DNA of 11,265 bases from Clostridia bacterium. Lineage in GTDB: Bacteria; Bacillota_A; Clostridia; Oscillospirales; CAG-272. Under the pieces are notes generated by a model that did no database searches, had not been told where the DNA came from, and was given only the letters and a program-made list of their open reading frames with translations. Location of the stretch: positions 1-11,265 of the forward strand of contig JAFZCF010000107.1 of the NCBI GenBank assembly GCA_017552165.1, given 5' to 3'. Both the position numbers and the translations under genes were made by a program. Positions 1-6,569 of this stretch are shown one piece after another (position 1 is the first letter of the stretch; the number at the start of each line of letters is the position of its first letter).

Positions 1-218
1 AGCAGCTCGTCCACGGCGAGCCGGAGCGATATCGGGCGAAGCGTCACCATCGGGAACTCCTTTGAAAGATCATACCTGTTGACGACGCCGAAAAGCTTTT
101 TCGTATAAGCCGGAGTGCCGTCGTCCCATTTCGGTCTGACCTTCGTGTCGGTGACGAGGGTGCCGTTTTCAAGTATATCGCGGCACGTTCCGGCGAACGT
201 TTTGTCGAATAAACTCAT
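1..218 (-). CDS. thyA: Thymidylate synthase, N-terminal part (runs off window)
   Basis: The reverse strand from an ATG at 218 reads about 72 residues with no stop to the window edge, beginning MSLFDKTFAGTCRDILENG. It matches the start of Bacillus-type thymidylate synthases: the 'RPKWDDGTPAYT' stretch parallels 'RTKWDSDGTPAHT' of B. subtilis ThyA as I recall it, and 'YDLSKEFPMVTLRP...AVDELL' parallels 'RFDNSEVPILTTKK...AIKELLW'. The family makes dTMP from dUMP using methylene-tetrahydrofolate in the cytoplasm. The catalytic cysteine and folate-binding regions lie beyond the edge, so activity cannot be judged. The start is supported by an AGAGGCGGG-like ribosome binding site just upstream and by a consensus promoter about 30 bases away. 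The gene is divergent from the operon at 460. Identification by recall of family sequences, not by search. Confidence 0.87.
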   Translation of the reverse strand, partial: MSLFDKTFAGTCRDILENGTLVTDTKVRPKWDDGTPAYTKKLFGVVNRYDLSKEFPMVTLRPISLRLAVDEL

Positions 219-246
219 TTTCCCGCCTCTTTGAGAGATTTACATA

Positions 247-275
247 ATTATAATTTATTGTCCTCCGAATGTCAA
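247..275 (-). promoter_or_regulatory. Consensus sigma-A promoter for thyA
   Basis: On the reverse strand a perfect TTGACA (plus-strand 270-275) is followed after exactly 17 bases by a perfect TATAAT (plus-strand 247-252). Transcription would start near 240 and give a leader of about 20 bases before the ATG at 218. A perfect match in both hexamers suggests strong constitutive expression, as fits a housekeeping gene. Confidence 0.85.
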
Positions 276-380
276 GCCGTTTTGTTCAAACCGGGGCGGC
301 GCCCGCGGTGAAGAAACGATGAATTTTCGCCCCCGGGGTGTACGTTTTCTGAAAGTCGGATGAAAAGCGGCGCCGCGAGG

Positions 381-409
381 TTGACACGGCGGAAAAAAAC
401 GTATAAAAT
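381..409 (+). promoter_or_regulatory. Sigma-A promoter of the VTC/DUF4956 operon
   Basis: TTGACA at 381-386, a 17-base spacer, and TAAAAT at 404-409 (five of six matches to TATAAT). Predicted start near 416 gives a leader of roughly 44 bases before the ATG at 460. The same hexamer pair and spacing recur at 3718-3746. Confidence 0.75.
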
Positions 410-459
410 ACCGTTGAAAGAGAAAAAACCGCGGAGAAACGCGCGGGAAAGGGGGAATC

Positions 460-1053
460 ATGAATATTCTGATTGCATTTTCCGACCGGGATATGACGGC
501 CTGCTATGAGGCGCTTTTCGCACTGAGAGGGGACTCCGCCGTCTCCGTCAGGGACGCGACCCAGATACCCGCGCGTGCAAAGCGGGGTGAGACGGACGTC
601 GCCGTCATCGACGAGACGCTCCCGCACGCCGACACGGCGAAGGCGATAGAACACCTCCGCGGCAAAGGGATAAGGACTGTCGTCGCGAAAATGAAGGCCC
701 CCGACCTGGCTGAGCTGACCGGCGCGGGCGCCGCGGACGCGTACATTGAATATCCGTTCCGTCCTGAGGATCTCTTCTCGGTGACCGACGGCCTCGCCGC
801 CCTCGGGAAGAACGGCGGGACGGTCCCGCTCGGCGACGCCGTCGCCGACGCGGCGTACATGATAATGGGAAACGAACGGCTGACGCTCGACGAGATCAGA
901 TTCGTCTCATGCCTCGCGTCGGGGCAGAAGCCGGAGGTGAAAAACACCGGGCTCATCGCCCGTTCGCTGAACCGCAAACTTGAACGCGAAAACAGAAAGG
1001 CGCGTATCGTATATCGGACTGGCACCGGTTACGGGGTGGTGATTTCGGAATGA
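460..1053 (+). CDS. Degenerate OmpR-like response regulator
   Basis: This 197-residue protein has the outline of a receiver domain (about 1-110) followed by a short winged-helix DNA-binding domain (about 138-197). The receiver opens 'MNILIAFSDRD' with acidic D9 and D11, and keeps a candidate phospho-acceptor D51 in 'VAVIDETLP'. The usual K-P-F near its end reads 'YPF', with tyrosine at 98 in place of lysine, and the switch Ser/Thr after beta-4 appears to be A76. The C-terminal domain starts like OmpR proteins ('LTLDEIRFVSCLAS') and ends with a recognisable 'RSLNRKL...RIVYRTGTGYGVV'. The middle is shortened compared with the usual wHTH. It may bind DNA without normal phosphorylation. Its stop overlaps the start of the kinase-like gene by ATGA. 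The start is set by AAAGGGGG at 448-455, four bases before the ATG. Family fold fairly sure; loss of phosphorylation inferred. Confidence 0.75.
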   Translation: MNILIAFSDRDMTACYEALFALRGDSAVSVRDATQIPARAKRGETDVAVIDETLPHADTAKAIEHLRGKGIRTVVAKMKAPDLAELTGAGAADAYIEYPFRPEDLFSVTDGLAALGKNGGTVPLGDAVADAAYMIMGNERLTLDEIRFVSCLASGQKPEVKNTGLIARSLNRKLERENRKARIVYRTGTGYGVVISE

Positions 1054-2243
1054 AAAAAACGGTTAAACTGTTCGTGATAAACGGCACGGCGGCCGCCGCT
1101 CTGCTTCTCGTCATACTGCTCGCGGCCGTCAATCTGCTCAGCTTCACGATGGCGGCGGAGGACGCCGACCGGCTCACGATGCGCATCGCGGAAGGGCGCG
1201 GGACGCTGAAGGGCCCTCCTAAGGACGTCGGGAGCGGCCTTGACAGGATGGGCCCCGGATCGCCCGAACTGCTCCATTCAACGAGATATTTCACTTATTG
1301 CGTCGACACGGGGAAAATGGTCGCCTTCAACATCTCGGCATTCACAGAGGAAGAGGCAAAGGCCCTCGCCGAAAAGCTTTTCCACGAGAAATTCGGTTAT
1401 ACCGGCTGGACGAACGGATCGTACAGATACCGCATTTACGAGGCGATAGACGGCAAATACTATGTGACGGTCGTTGATCAGGGGCGCGAGCTCCTCCCGT
1501 CCTACAGGATACTCATCGTTTCGGTGATCGGCGGGCTCGCGTGCCTCGCCGTGAGCGCCGCGGTCCTGACGGCGGTCGGGAAAAAGCTGTTCAGACCGCT
1601 CGAGGAGGCCGACAGACGTCAGAAACAGTTCGCGGCAGTGGTCGAATCCAATCTCAAGGTTCCGATTACCGTCATAAGCGCCGACGTTGCGCTCATCGAA
1701 CGGGAGAACGGGGAATCAGCCCGCACCGATTCGATCAGGCGGCAGATCGGCAAGGTGTCCTCCCTCGTCGAAGAGTTCGGGGAACTGTCGGTTTTCGGAG
1801 ACCAGACGGGAGAAAAAGAGACGGTAAACGTCTCGGAGCTCTTTTCCGCAAGGATAGACGAAAAGCGCGAGGCGTTCGACGCGGCGGGCGTTGAGGTCAT
1901 TACGGAAATACAGGACGGCGTGTCGCTTTCGGGCGACAGCGAGCTCATATGCGGTATGCTCGGCGAGCTCGTATGCAACGCCGTCAGGTTCGGCCGGGGG
2001 AGTGCTGTGTTCACGCTTTCGGAAAGCGGCGGCCGCGTGACGCTGACGGCGTCAAACGGTACGGAGCTTTCGGACAGGCGGGCGGACCAAGCGTTCGACA
2101 GGTTCGTGCGGCTCGAAAACGCCGCCGGGAAGGACGGCAGGGGGCTCGGGCTGTCGTACGTCAGGGACGTCGCGAGGACGATGAACGGCAGGGTGACTGC
2201 GTACGTCAGGGACGGGCAGTTCACCGTTGAGCTCGTGTTCTGA
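1050..2243 (+). CDS. Membrane histidine-kinase-like protein lacking the phospho-accepting His
   Basis: This 397-residue protein has membrane segments at about 8-34 and 152-175 flanking an extracytoplasmic sensor region of about 115 residues that I do not recognise. A dimerisation region and an ATPase domain follow. The H-box, normally F-xxxx-SHELRTPL, aligns as 'FAAVVESNLKVPIT'. The histidine position is S200 (codon TCC at 1647-1649), with N201 for the usual Glu, while L202, K203 and P205 keep the pattern. The ATPase half looks sound: an N-box 'ELVCNAVRF' with N310, 'FDRFVRLENA', and a glycine-rich G2 box 'GRGLGL' at 363-368. The G1-type stretch is weak ('ASNGTELS'). Such a protein could bind ATP but not autophosphorylate in the usual way, so it may act as a pseudokinase or phosphatase-like partner. 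Its ATG overlaps the regulator's stop, which implies translational coupling. Kinase-family membership strong, mechanism inferred. Confidence 0.85.
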   Translation: MKKTVKLFVINGTAAAALLLVILLAAVNLLSFTMAAEDADRLTMRIAEGRGTLKGPPKDVGSGLDRMGPGSPELLHSTRYFTYCVDTGKMVAFNISAFTEEEAKALAEKLFHEKFGYTGWTNGSYRYRIYEAIDGKYYVTVVDQGRELLPSYRILIVSVIGGLACLAVSAAVLTAVGKKLFRPLEEADRRQKQFAAVVESNLKVPITVISADVALIERENGESARTDSIRRQIGKVSSLVEEFGELSVFGDQTGEKETVNVSELFSARIDEKREAFDAAGVEVITEIQDGVSLSGDSELICGMLGELVCNAVRFGRGSAVFTLSESGGRVTLTASNGTELSDRRADQAFDRFVRLENAAGKDGRGLGLSYVRDVARTMNGRVTAYVRDGQFTVELVF

Positions 2244-2252
2244 GGCGCCGGT

Positions 2253-2972
2253 ATGCCGGTCACGGTTGAAAATCCCGTTCTCGTAATGAAGCGGGTTGAG
2301 GTGAAATACCTCATAAGCCCCGGACAGGTCGATTTCGTCCGGGAAAAGCTCGCGGGCCGCATGGAGATCGACCGTTTCGGTCTGACCTCGATCGGCACGC
2401 TGTATTACGACACCCCGGACTACCGTCTCATAAACAGATCGATAGAGAATCCGGAGTTCAAGGAAAAGATCCGCCTGCGCTCCTACGGGCTCGCCACGGC
2501 GGACTCTCCCGTGTTCCTTGAGATAAAGCGTAAAGCGTACGGCCTTGTATACAAAAGGCGCGTCAAATCGACGATACCCCTCGTCAACAGTTTTTTTGCT
2601 GGCGTCGGCGACATATGCTCGGAGGGGCAGATAAACAGCGAGCTGAAATACTGCCGCGATATGTACGGCGAGCTCGTCCCGTCGTGCCTCATAATCTACG
2701 ACAGGACGGCGTATTCCGAGCCGGGCGGCGGTCTCCGCCTGACGATAGACGGGAATCCGAGATACAGGATGAGCGAACTCGACCTGACCGTCTCCATGGA
2801 CGGGACAAGTCTTCTCCCTCCCGGCTGGGCGGTCCTTGAGATAAAGGTCCAGGACGCCATGCCGCTCTGGCTCTGCTCGCTCCTTTCCGAGGGAAAAATA
2901 TACAAGGGAAGCTTCTCGAAATACGGGGAAGCGTATAAAAAACAGATAATTGGCGCCCGCGCGGCGATATGA
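2253..2972 (+). CDS. VTC-domain (polyphosphate polymerase-type) protein
   Basis: This 239-residue protein reads as one complete VTC domain, the catalytic fold of yeast Vtc4, which makes polyphosphate from ATP inside a beta-barrel tunnel. Expected tunnel residues are present in order: 'RVEVKYL' (R14, E16, K18), 'YYDT' (51-54), 'KIRLRSYG' (R74, R76), 'FLEIKRK' (E90, K92), 'YKRRV' (K101), R151, 'TIDGN' (D166), 'AVLEIKVQ' (E196, K198) and the terminal 'KGSFSKYGEAY' (K218, S220, K223). No signal peptide or membrane segment is visible, so it is probably held at the membrane by the neighbouring DUF4956 protein. The start at 2253 follows GAGG at 2242-2245, which overlaps the kinase stop. The in-frame ATG at 2286 lies just before the first essential motif and is a weaker choice. 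The related CYTH/triphosphatase fold is the main alternative, but the 'KGSFSKY' ending favours VTC. Confidence 0.88.
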   Translation: MPVTVENPVLVMKRVEVKYLISPGQVDFVREKLAGRMEIDRFGLTSIGTLYYDTPDYRLINRSIENPEFKEKIRLRSYGLATADSPVFLEIKRKAYGLVYKRRVKSTIPLVNSFFAGVGDICSEGQINSELKYCRDMYGELVPSCLIIYDRTAYSEPGGGLRLTIDGNPRYRMSELDLTVSMDGTSLLPPGWAVLEIKVQDAMPLWLCSLLSEGKIYKGSFSKYGEAYKKQIIGARAAI

Positions 2973-2993
2973 CGGCGCCGGAAGGAGATACAG

Positions 2994-3665
2994 ATGTTTG
3001 ATTCGATTTACACGACTGAGGTCACGGCCGGGACGTTTTTTATAATGGCGCTCGCGGCCGTCGTCTCGGGCCTTCTCTTCGCGTGGATAATGTCGTTCAG
3101 AATGAGATCGAAGCCCCGCTTCTTTATCGTGATCGGCTTCATGCCTTTTATCGTCGCCTCGATAATCACCTTCGTGAACGGCAATATAGGCGCGGGGATC
3201 GCCGTCGGCGGCGCCTTCGGGCTGACGAGGTTCCGTTCGGCTCAGGGGTCGGCGGACGAGATTGCGGCGATACTCATCGCGATGACGTCCGGGATCATCT
3301 TCGGTATGGGATACCTCGCTTACGGGATAATCGTCCTGATCGTCCTCGCCGCGCTGTATTTCCTCATCTCGGGCAGCGGTATATTCGTTCACAAAAACGC
3401 GGCGGAGGAGCGGCTCCTGCGCATAACCATCCCCGAGTCGCTCGAATACAACGGCGTTTTTGACGACACTTTTGACCACTATCTGAGGTCGTATTCTCAG
3501 GAGGGGGTAAAGACCACGGGCATGGGCTCAATGTTCCGCCTGTCGTACAAAATTGTTATGAAGAACAGAGACGAAGAGAAGGCCTTCATCGACGAGCTGA
3601 GGACAAAAAACGGCAATCTCGAGATCGCCGTTCTCCCGTACACCGAGCCCGAAAACCGGCTCTGA
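2994..3665 (+). CDS. DUF4956 family membrane protein
   Basis: This 223-residue protein carries several membrane segments in the first 130 residues (roughly 11-34, 42-62, 64-76 and 91-128). The family's hallmark loop 'GAFGLTRFRSAQGSADEI' lies at 73-90. A soluble C-terminal part of about 90 residues follows, with 'RLLRITIPESLEYNGVFDD'. The family has no proven reaction. It is often found beside VTC-domain genes, and by analogy with the membrane subunits of the yeast VTC complex it may anchor the polymerase or take part in moving polyphosphate; that is inference. A strong ribosome binding site, AAGGAG at 2982-2987, sits six bases before the ATG. The gene is last in the operon, and the hairpin at 3678-3713 follows 13 bases after its stop. 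The CotH gene often seen with such pairs is absent here. Confidence 0.85.
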   Translation: MFDSIYTTEVTAGTFFIMALAAVVSGLLFAWIMSFRMRSKPRFFIVIGFMPFIVASIITFVNGNIGAGIAVGGAFGLTRFRSAQGSADEIAAILIAMTSGIIFGMGYLAYGIIVLIVLAALYFLISGSGIFVHKNAAEERLLRITIPESLEYNGVFDDTFDHYLRSYSQEGVKTTGMGSMFRLSYKIVMKNRDEEKAFIDELRTKNGNLEIAVLPYTEPENRL

Positions 3666-3677
3666 ATATTCGCCGAC

Positions 3678-3713
3678 AAAGGGGCGGGCGTCGCCGTTGA
3701 CGCCCGCCCCTTT
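3678..3713 (+). terminator. Operon terminator, perfect 15-bp hairpin
   Basis: AAAGGGGCGGGCGTC (3678-3692) pairs perfectly with 3699-3713 around a six-base loop GCCGTT. The downstream T run is short, only the TTT that belongs to the stem, so release may be less efficient than in a classic intrinsic terminator. The A/T ends of the stem would also let it work partly in reverse. The next promoter's TTGACA begins only four bases on, at 3718. Confidence 0.8.
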
Positions 3714-3717
3714 CGTG

Positions 3718-3746
3718 TTGACAAACGCAGCGGCAGGTGATAAAAT
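3718..3746 (+). promoter_or_regulatory. Sigma-A-like promoter upstream of module 1
   Basis: TTGACA at 3718-3723, 17-base spacer, TAAAAT at 3741-3746, the same hexamers and spacing as at 381-409. It would give a leader of about 215 bases before the sigma gene at 3968. The 302-base gap 3666-3967 therefore holds, in order, the previous operon's terminator, this promoter, an AT-rich stretch with two 'AAAAAAATCG' copies (near 3797 and 3817), and a second, ECF-like promoter region near 3910. A possible short leader ORF starts at 3855. Two promoters would allow basal plus self-induced expression of module 1. Confidence 0.6.
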
Positions 3747-3854
3747 AGCGCCGTAATTAAAATCGGGAGAGAGCCGGAAAGGCCGTCCGTCACGGCAAAA
3801 AAATCGCCCCCGCGCGAAAAAAATCGATTTTCCGGAGGAAAAAGTTCCTTGTAT

Positions 3855-3971
3855 ATGACTACTTTCGTCAATTTTATGACAACTTGCGAAAAATCGCAAA
3901 AAAGTTTGTCCGGTTTTGGCCCTTTTCTCCGTCTTATATACAGAGAGACCTCGAAAGGAGGACGCAATTGA
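3855..3971 (+). other. Possible leader ORF coupled to the first sigma gene
   Basis: A 38-codon frame from ATG 3855 (or TTG 3849) follows a GGAGG at 3834-3838. It ends in TGA at 3969-3971, which overlaps the TTG start of the sigma gene at 3968. The overlap would allow translational coupling. The peptide has no recognisable family and the frame also spans the ECF-like promoter near 3910-3940, so it would be translated only from the upstream TTGACA promoter. It may equally be chance. Confidence 0.2.
3888..3940 (+). promoter_or_regulatory. ECF-like promoter region of the first sigma gene
   Basis: An upstream block ATGACAACTTGCGAAAAAT (3876-3894) matches blocks before the other two sigma genes. 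Further down, CCGG (3910-3913), 16 bases and CGTC (3930-3933) followed by TTATATA give an ECF-style -35/-10 layout, since ECF -10 elements often contain CGTA or CGTC. The second module has CCGG-N16-CGTA in the same arrangement. The exact -35 is uncertain. Confidence 0.45.
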
Positions 3972-4516
3972 ATATATTCAGCGGCGCGGCGTGCGCGGCC
4001 GCGCTCAGAAAGATCGCCGCGGGAGACATGAGCGGGCTCGAGCTCATATACGAAAAAATGGGCAGGCAGATATACACCTTTGCCCTGGGCATCCTCGGCA
4101 GCGAGGCCGAGGCCGAGGACGTCATGCAGGAAACGTTTTTAAGAATAATGGATCACGCCGGTACCTGGCGGGGAGGGCAGGCGAGGGCCTGGATAATGGC
4201 GATAACACGCAACCTTGCCCTCGAACGGCTGAGGGGCAGGCGCGCGTTTGAGGGGAGCGTCAGGGATGACGGGTACTTCCCGCCCGACAGGATCGAAAAA
4301 GACGATATCGAACGGGCTCTGGACAGCGTCAGCCGGGACGACAGGCAGATCGTGCTGCTGCGCGCCGTCCACCGGTTCAAATATTCCGAGATATCTAAGA
4401 TAACGGGATACAGCGAGGAGGCGGCGCGGAAGCGCTACGTCCGGGCAATCGAAAAAATGAGAAAAACACTCAAAGGAGAACACGATAATGAACGTACCAA
4501 AGAAAATAAGGGATAA
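3968..4516 (+). CDS. ECF-type RNA polymerase sigma factor, module 1
   Basis: I place the start at TTG 3968 rather than the upstream ATG 3884. AGGAGG lies at 3956-3961, six bases before it, and the resulting 182-residue protein begins 'xNIFSGAACAAALRKIAAGDMSG', in register with the 180- and 179-residue paralogues at 7786 and 10587. Region 2 spans about residues 22-85 ('YEKMGRQIYTFALGILG', 'AEDVMQETFLRIM', then 'ARAWIMAITRNLALERL'). Region 4 covers about 115-165, with the helix-turn-helix 'YSEISKITGYSEEAARKRY'. It would direct RNA polymerase to ECF-type promoters when released from its partner. The gene overlaps the following membrane protein gene by 29 bases. It is more diverged than the other two copies, with a shorter linker after region 2. 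No zinc or extra C-terminal domain is seen. Confidence 0.9.
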   Translation: MNIFSGAACAAALRKIAAGDMSGLELIYEKMGRQIYTFALGILGSEAEAEDVMQETFLRIMDHAGTWRGGQARAWIMAITRNLALERLRGRRAFEGSVRDDGYFPPDRIEKDDIERALDSVSRDDRQIVLLRAVHRFKYSEISKITGYSEEAARKRYVRAIEKMRKTLKGEHDNERTKENKG

Positions 4517-6551
4517 ATACTCCTCCGTCGACGTGCCGCCGGCGGAGAACGTCCTCCCCCGGGAGGCGGTCGCGCAGAGCAGTAAAAAGGAAGAGCGCCG
4601 CGGGAACGTAAAGCTGTTCCTCGAGCTCGCGGCGAGCGCCGCGGCGTTATTTCTGATAATCGGGGCGGTCCTCGCGGGGCAGGGCGCCCTCAGGAGGCAG
4701 AACCAGCTTCCGCTCGGCGAGCCCGGGAACGGGGGATCGGATATACTCGTAGATACGGAGAACCTGCCTGGCGACACTACCTCCGCCCCTTCGACCGAGA
4801 CGGGCGACAAATCGACCGCCGGTCATGCGACCGGAAATCCGGACACGTCGAACGTGCCGGAGATCACGACTGCCGGTCCTCCGTTCACCACCGAGGAGAC
4901 GGAGGACGTGACGTCGGAGCCCGACACGACCACGCCGCACGTCGTTGAGCCGACCGGAAACTTCGACACAACGGCGGCTCCGGAGCCCGACGCGCTCGGG
5001 CTGACCGGCGACGAGACCATAGTCGAGCTTAACGAAAAGCTCGTCGGCAAAAAGTTCAGCGAGCTCGAAAAGTATTTCGGCGAGTCGGTGCGCTCTGTGG
5101 ACGGCGATGCGGCGAACAAAAAGCTCGCGAAGAAAAACTGGTCGCTTTCCTCACTCGAAGGGGTAAAACTGTACAAAATCCCGTTCGATAGCAAAAATTA
5201 TCTCAACGTTGGCGTCGAAAAGAGCAGCGGCGAGGTCCTGTGGGTCTATCCCGCTTATTCGTACGAGGACGACGCGTATGACGTCCTTCTCCTGAGGGAA
5301 AACTACAGGTATGACGAAGACCCGGTGATGCCGCTTTCCGAGTTCCCGCCGACGGGCAATTTCATGCTCGGCGACCCGGAATACGAGGTGCTCTGGGGCA
5401 TCATGGGACTCAAAGAAGCCGACCTTACGTCACGGTGGGGCGCTCCGTCGTCAAGCGGGGTATGGAGCACCGTATACGGGACGTACACCGTAAAGATAAC
5501 GTTCAATTCAAAGGGATACGCGGTAGATCTGGACTGTGAAAAAGCGGCGAATCCCCAGCGCAACGGCGTGAAGATGCCGGCATCTCTCGAGGCCGCCGTC
5601 AAAATGACGGATAAAGAACTCACCTCGGCGCTGAAAAACATGCCGGGTTACGCGCTCACCGAGCTGTTCGGAACAGAAGGAAGGGCAAAGCTTCTCATGC
5701 CAGGACAGGACGGGTATACCGCCAATGTGTGGGTGAGTGGTAAAAAGGCGGTCGTTATCCGTATGGACAGCAGAGGATACGCGACGTCCGCCACAGTTAA
5801 AAACGTTTCCGATATGCTTTATGACGGAAAGAATGAATATATCAGTCCTCTGTATTACGATAACAATCCGATGCTGATGGTCGTGTCGCGCAGTTCTAAT
5901 CTCCCAAGACGGGAGATATCCCGGAAATGGATGGACGCCCTGCTTGCAGCGGAATACAACAATATGTTCGTTCCCTCCGATAACTGCGGCGCATATACCG
6001 TCGATGCTGATTTTTTGCCTGCCGGCTCGGAAATCGTATATTTCGGCGATCCGTTCGGCAATGATATAACTTACCTGTGTCATAACGGCAGATTTATCAT
6101 GCTCACGTTCTGTCCAAAGGACGAAAACGGAAACTATGTTTTTGACAGCGACGGATATATAAACGTTTCTGCAAAGCCGGTTGCGAGGTTTATGCCTGTG
6201 TATGACGCAAAAAACAATCCGGTAGGGTTTTTCTACTCATACGGAGAAAGTATGACCTCGGCGCGGCTCGGTTTTTGTGATCTGATCACGGGCGAAACCG
6301 CAGACCTCGCTACGATAACCGCTTATCTCGGTATGATGACATTAAACGATAAGACAGTCACGATCACTAACGGTTCGGGAACGTTCACGGTTCAGGCAAA
6401 CACTCTGACCGATCTGGTAATACTCGCAATGACAGCGGAAGGATACGAGATATTTATCGGAAATATCAGTGACATCCCGCTGGAAATACCCACCGGCGCG
6501 AAATACACGCTTTCGATCAAGTCATCGGGCGTTGAAATAACAGCGGGATAA
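4488..6551 (+). CDS. Single-pass membrane sensor, probable anti-sigma factor, module 1
   Basis: This 687-residue protein begins inside the sigma gene (ATG 4488; AAGGAG at 4473-4478). A cytoplasmic head of about 42 residues carries 'KIRDKYSSVDVP' and 'NVLP', shared with the proteins at 8325 and 11123. One membrane segment lies at about 42-64. A Thr/Pro/Glu-rich, probably extended linker follows at about 90-165, and then a large extracytoplasmic part. Three stretches there look like one repeated pattern, a helix with 'L..fG' then a beta hairpin: near 186-252 ('LVGKKFSELEKYFGES'), 304-350 ('GLKEADLTSRWGAP...GYAVDL') and 379-440 ('YALTELFGTEG...GYATSATV'). This resembles SmpA/OmlA- or BLIP-like folds. 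The rest is unrecognised. No H-xxx-C-xx-C zinc motif is present. The anti-sigma role rests on gene order, overlap and topology. GC falls from about 70% (4621-4680) to about 38% (5821-5880) within the gene. Confidence 0.75.
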   Translation: MNVPKKIRDKYSSVDVPPAENVLPREAVAQSSKKEERRGNVKLFLELAASAAALFLIIGAVLAGQGALRRQNQLPLGEPGNGGSDILVDTENLPGDTTSAPSTETGDKSTAGHATGNPDTSNVPEITTAGPPFTTEETEDVTSEPDTTTPHVVEPTGNFDTTAAPEPDALGLTGDETIVELNEKLVGKKFSELEKYFGESVRSVDGDAANKKLAKKNWSLSSLEGVKLYKIPFDSKNYLNVGVEKSSGEVLWVYPAYSYEDDAYDVLLLRENYRYDEDPVMPLSEFPPTGNFMLGDPEYEVLWGIMGLKEADLTSRWGAPSSSGVWSTVYGTYTVKITFNSKGYAVDLDCEKAANPQRNGVKMPASLEAAVKMTDKELTSALKNMPGYALTELFGTEGRAKLLMPGQDGYTANVWVSGKKAVVIRMDSRGYATSATVKNVSDMLYDGKNEYISPLYYDNNPMLMVVSRSSNLPRREISRKWMDALLAAEYNNMFVPSDNCGAYTVDADFLPAGSEIVYFGDPFGNDITYLCHNGRFIMLTFCPKDENGNYVFDSDGYINVSAKPVARFMPVYDAKNNPVGFFYSYGESMTSARLGFCDLITGETADLATITAYLGMMTLNDKTVTITNGSGTFTVQANTLTDLVILAMTAEGYEIFIGNISDIPLEIPTGAKYTLSIKSSGVEITAG

Positions 6552-6569
6552 CCCTTGAAAGAGAAAAGA

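Noticed and set aside
2253..2972. CYTH/triphosphatase or class IV adenylate cyclase reading of the VTC protein
   Set aside because: These share the tunnel fold, but the 'KGSFSKY' end, the EIK spacing and the DUF4956 neighbour fit VTC better.
2052..3479. A 475-codon open frame on the reverse strand
   Set aside because: It lies antisense over the VTC and DUF4956 genes, is rich in Arg, Asp and Glu with no recognisable domain, and is explained by codon bias of the high-GC genes on the other strand.
3884..3967. Upstream ATG extension of the first sigma factor
   Set aside because: The added 28 residues are basic and unlike the paralogues, they overlap the promoter region, and TTG 3968 has an ideal AGGAGG and matches the paralogues' N-termini.
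6555..6569. TTG start for the lipoprotein
   Set aside because: It adds five mostly charged residues before a good signal peptide and has a poorer ribosome binding site than ATG 6570, although it cannot be excluded.
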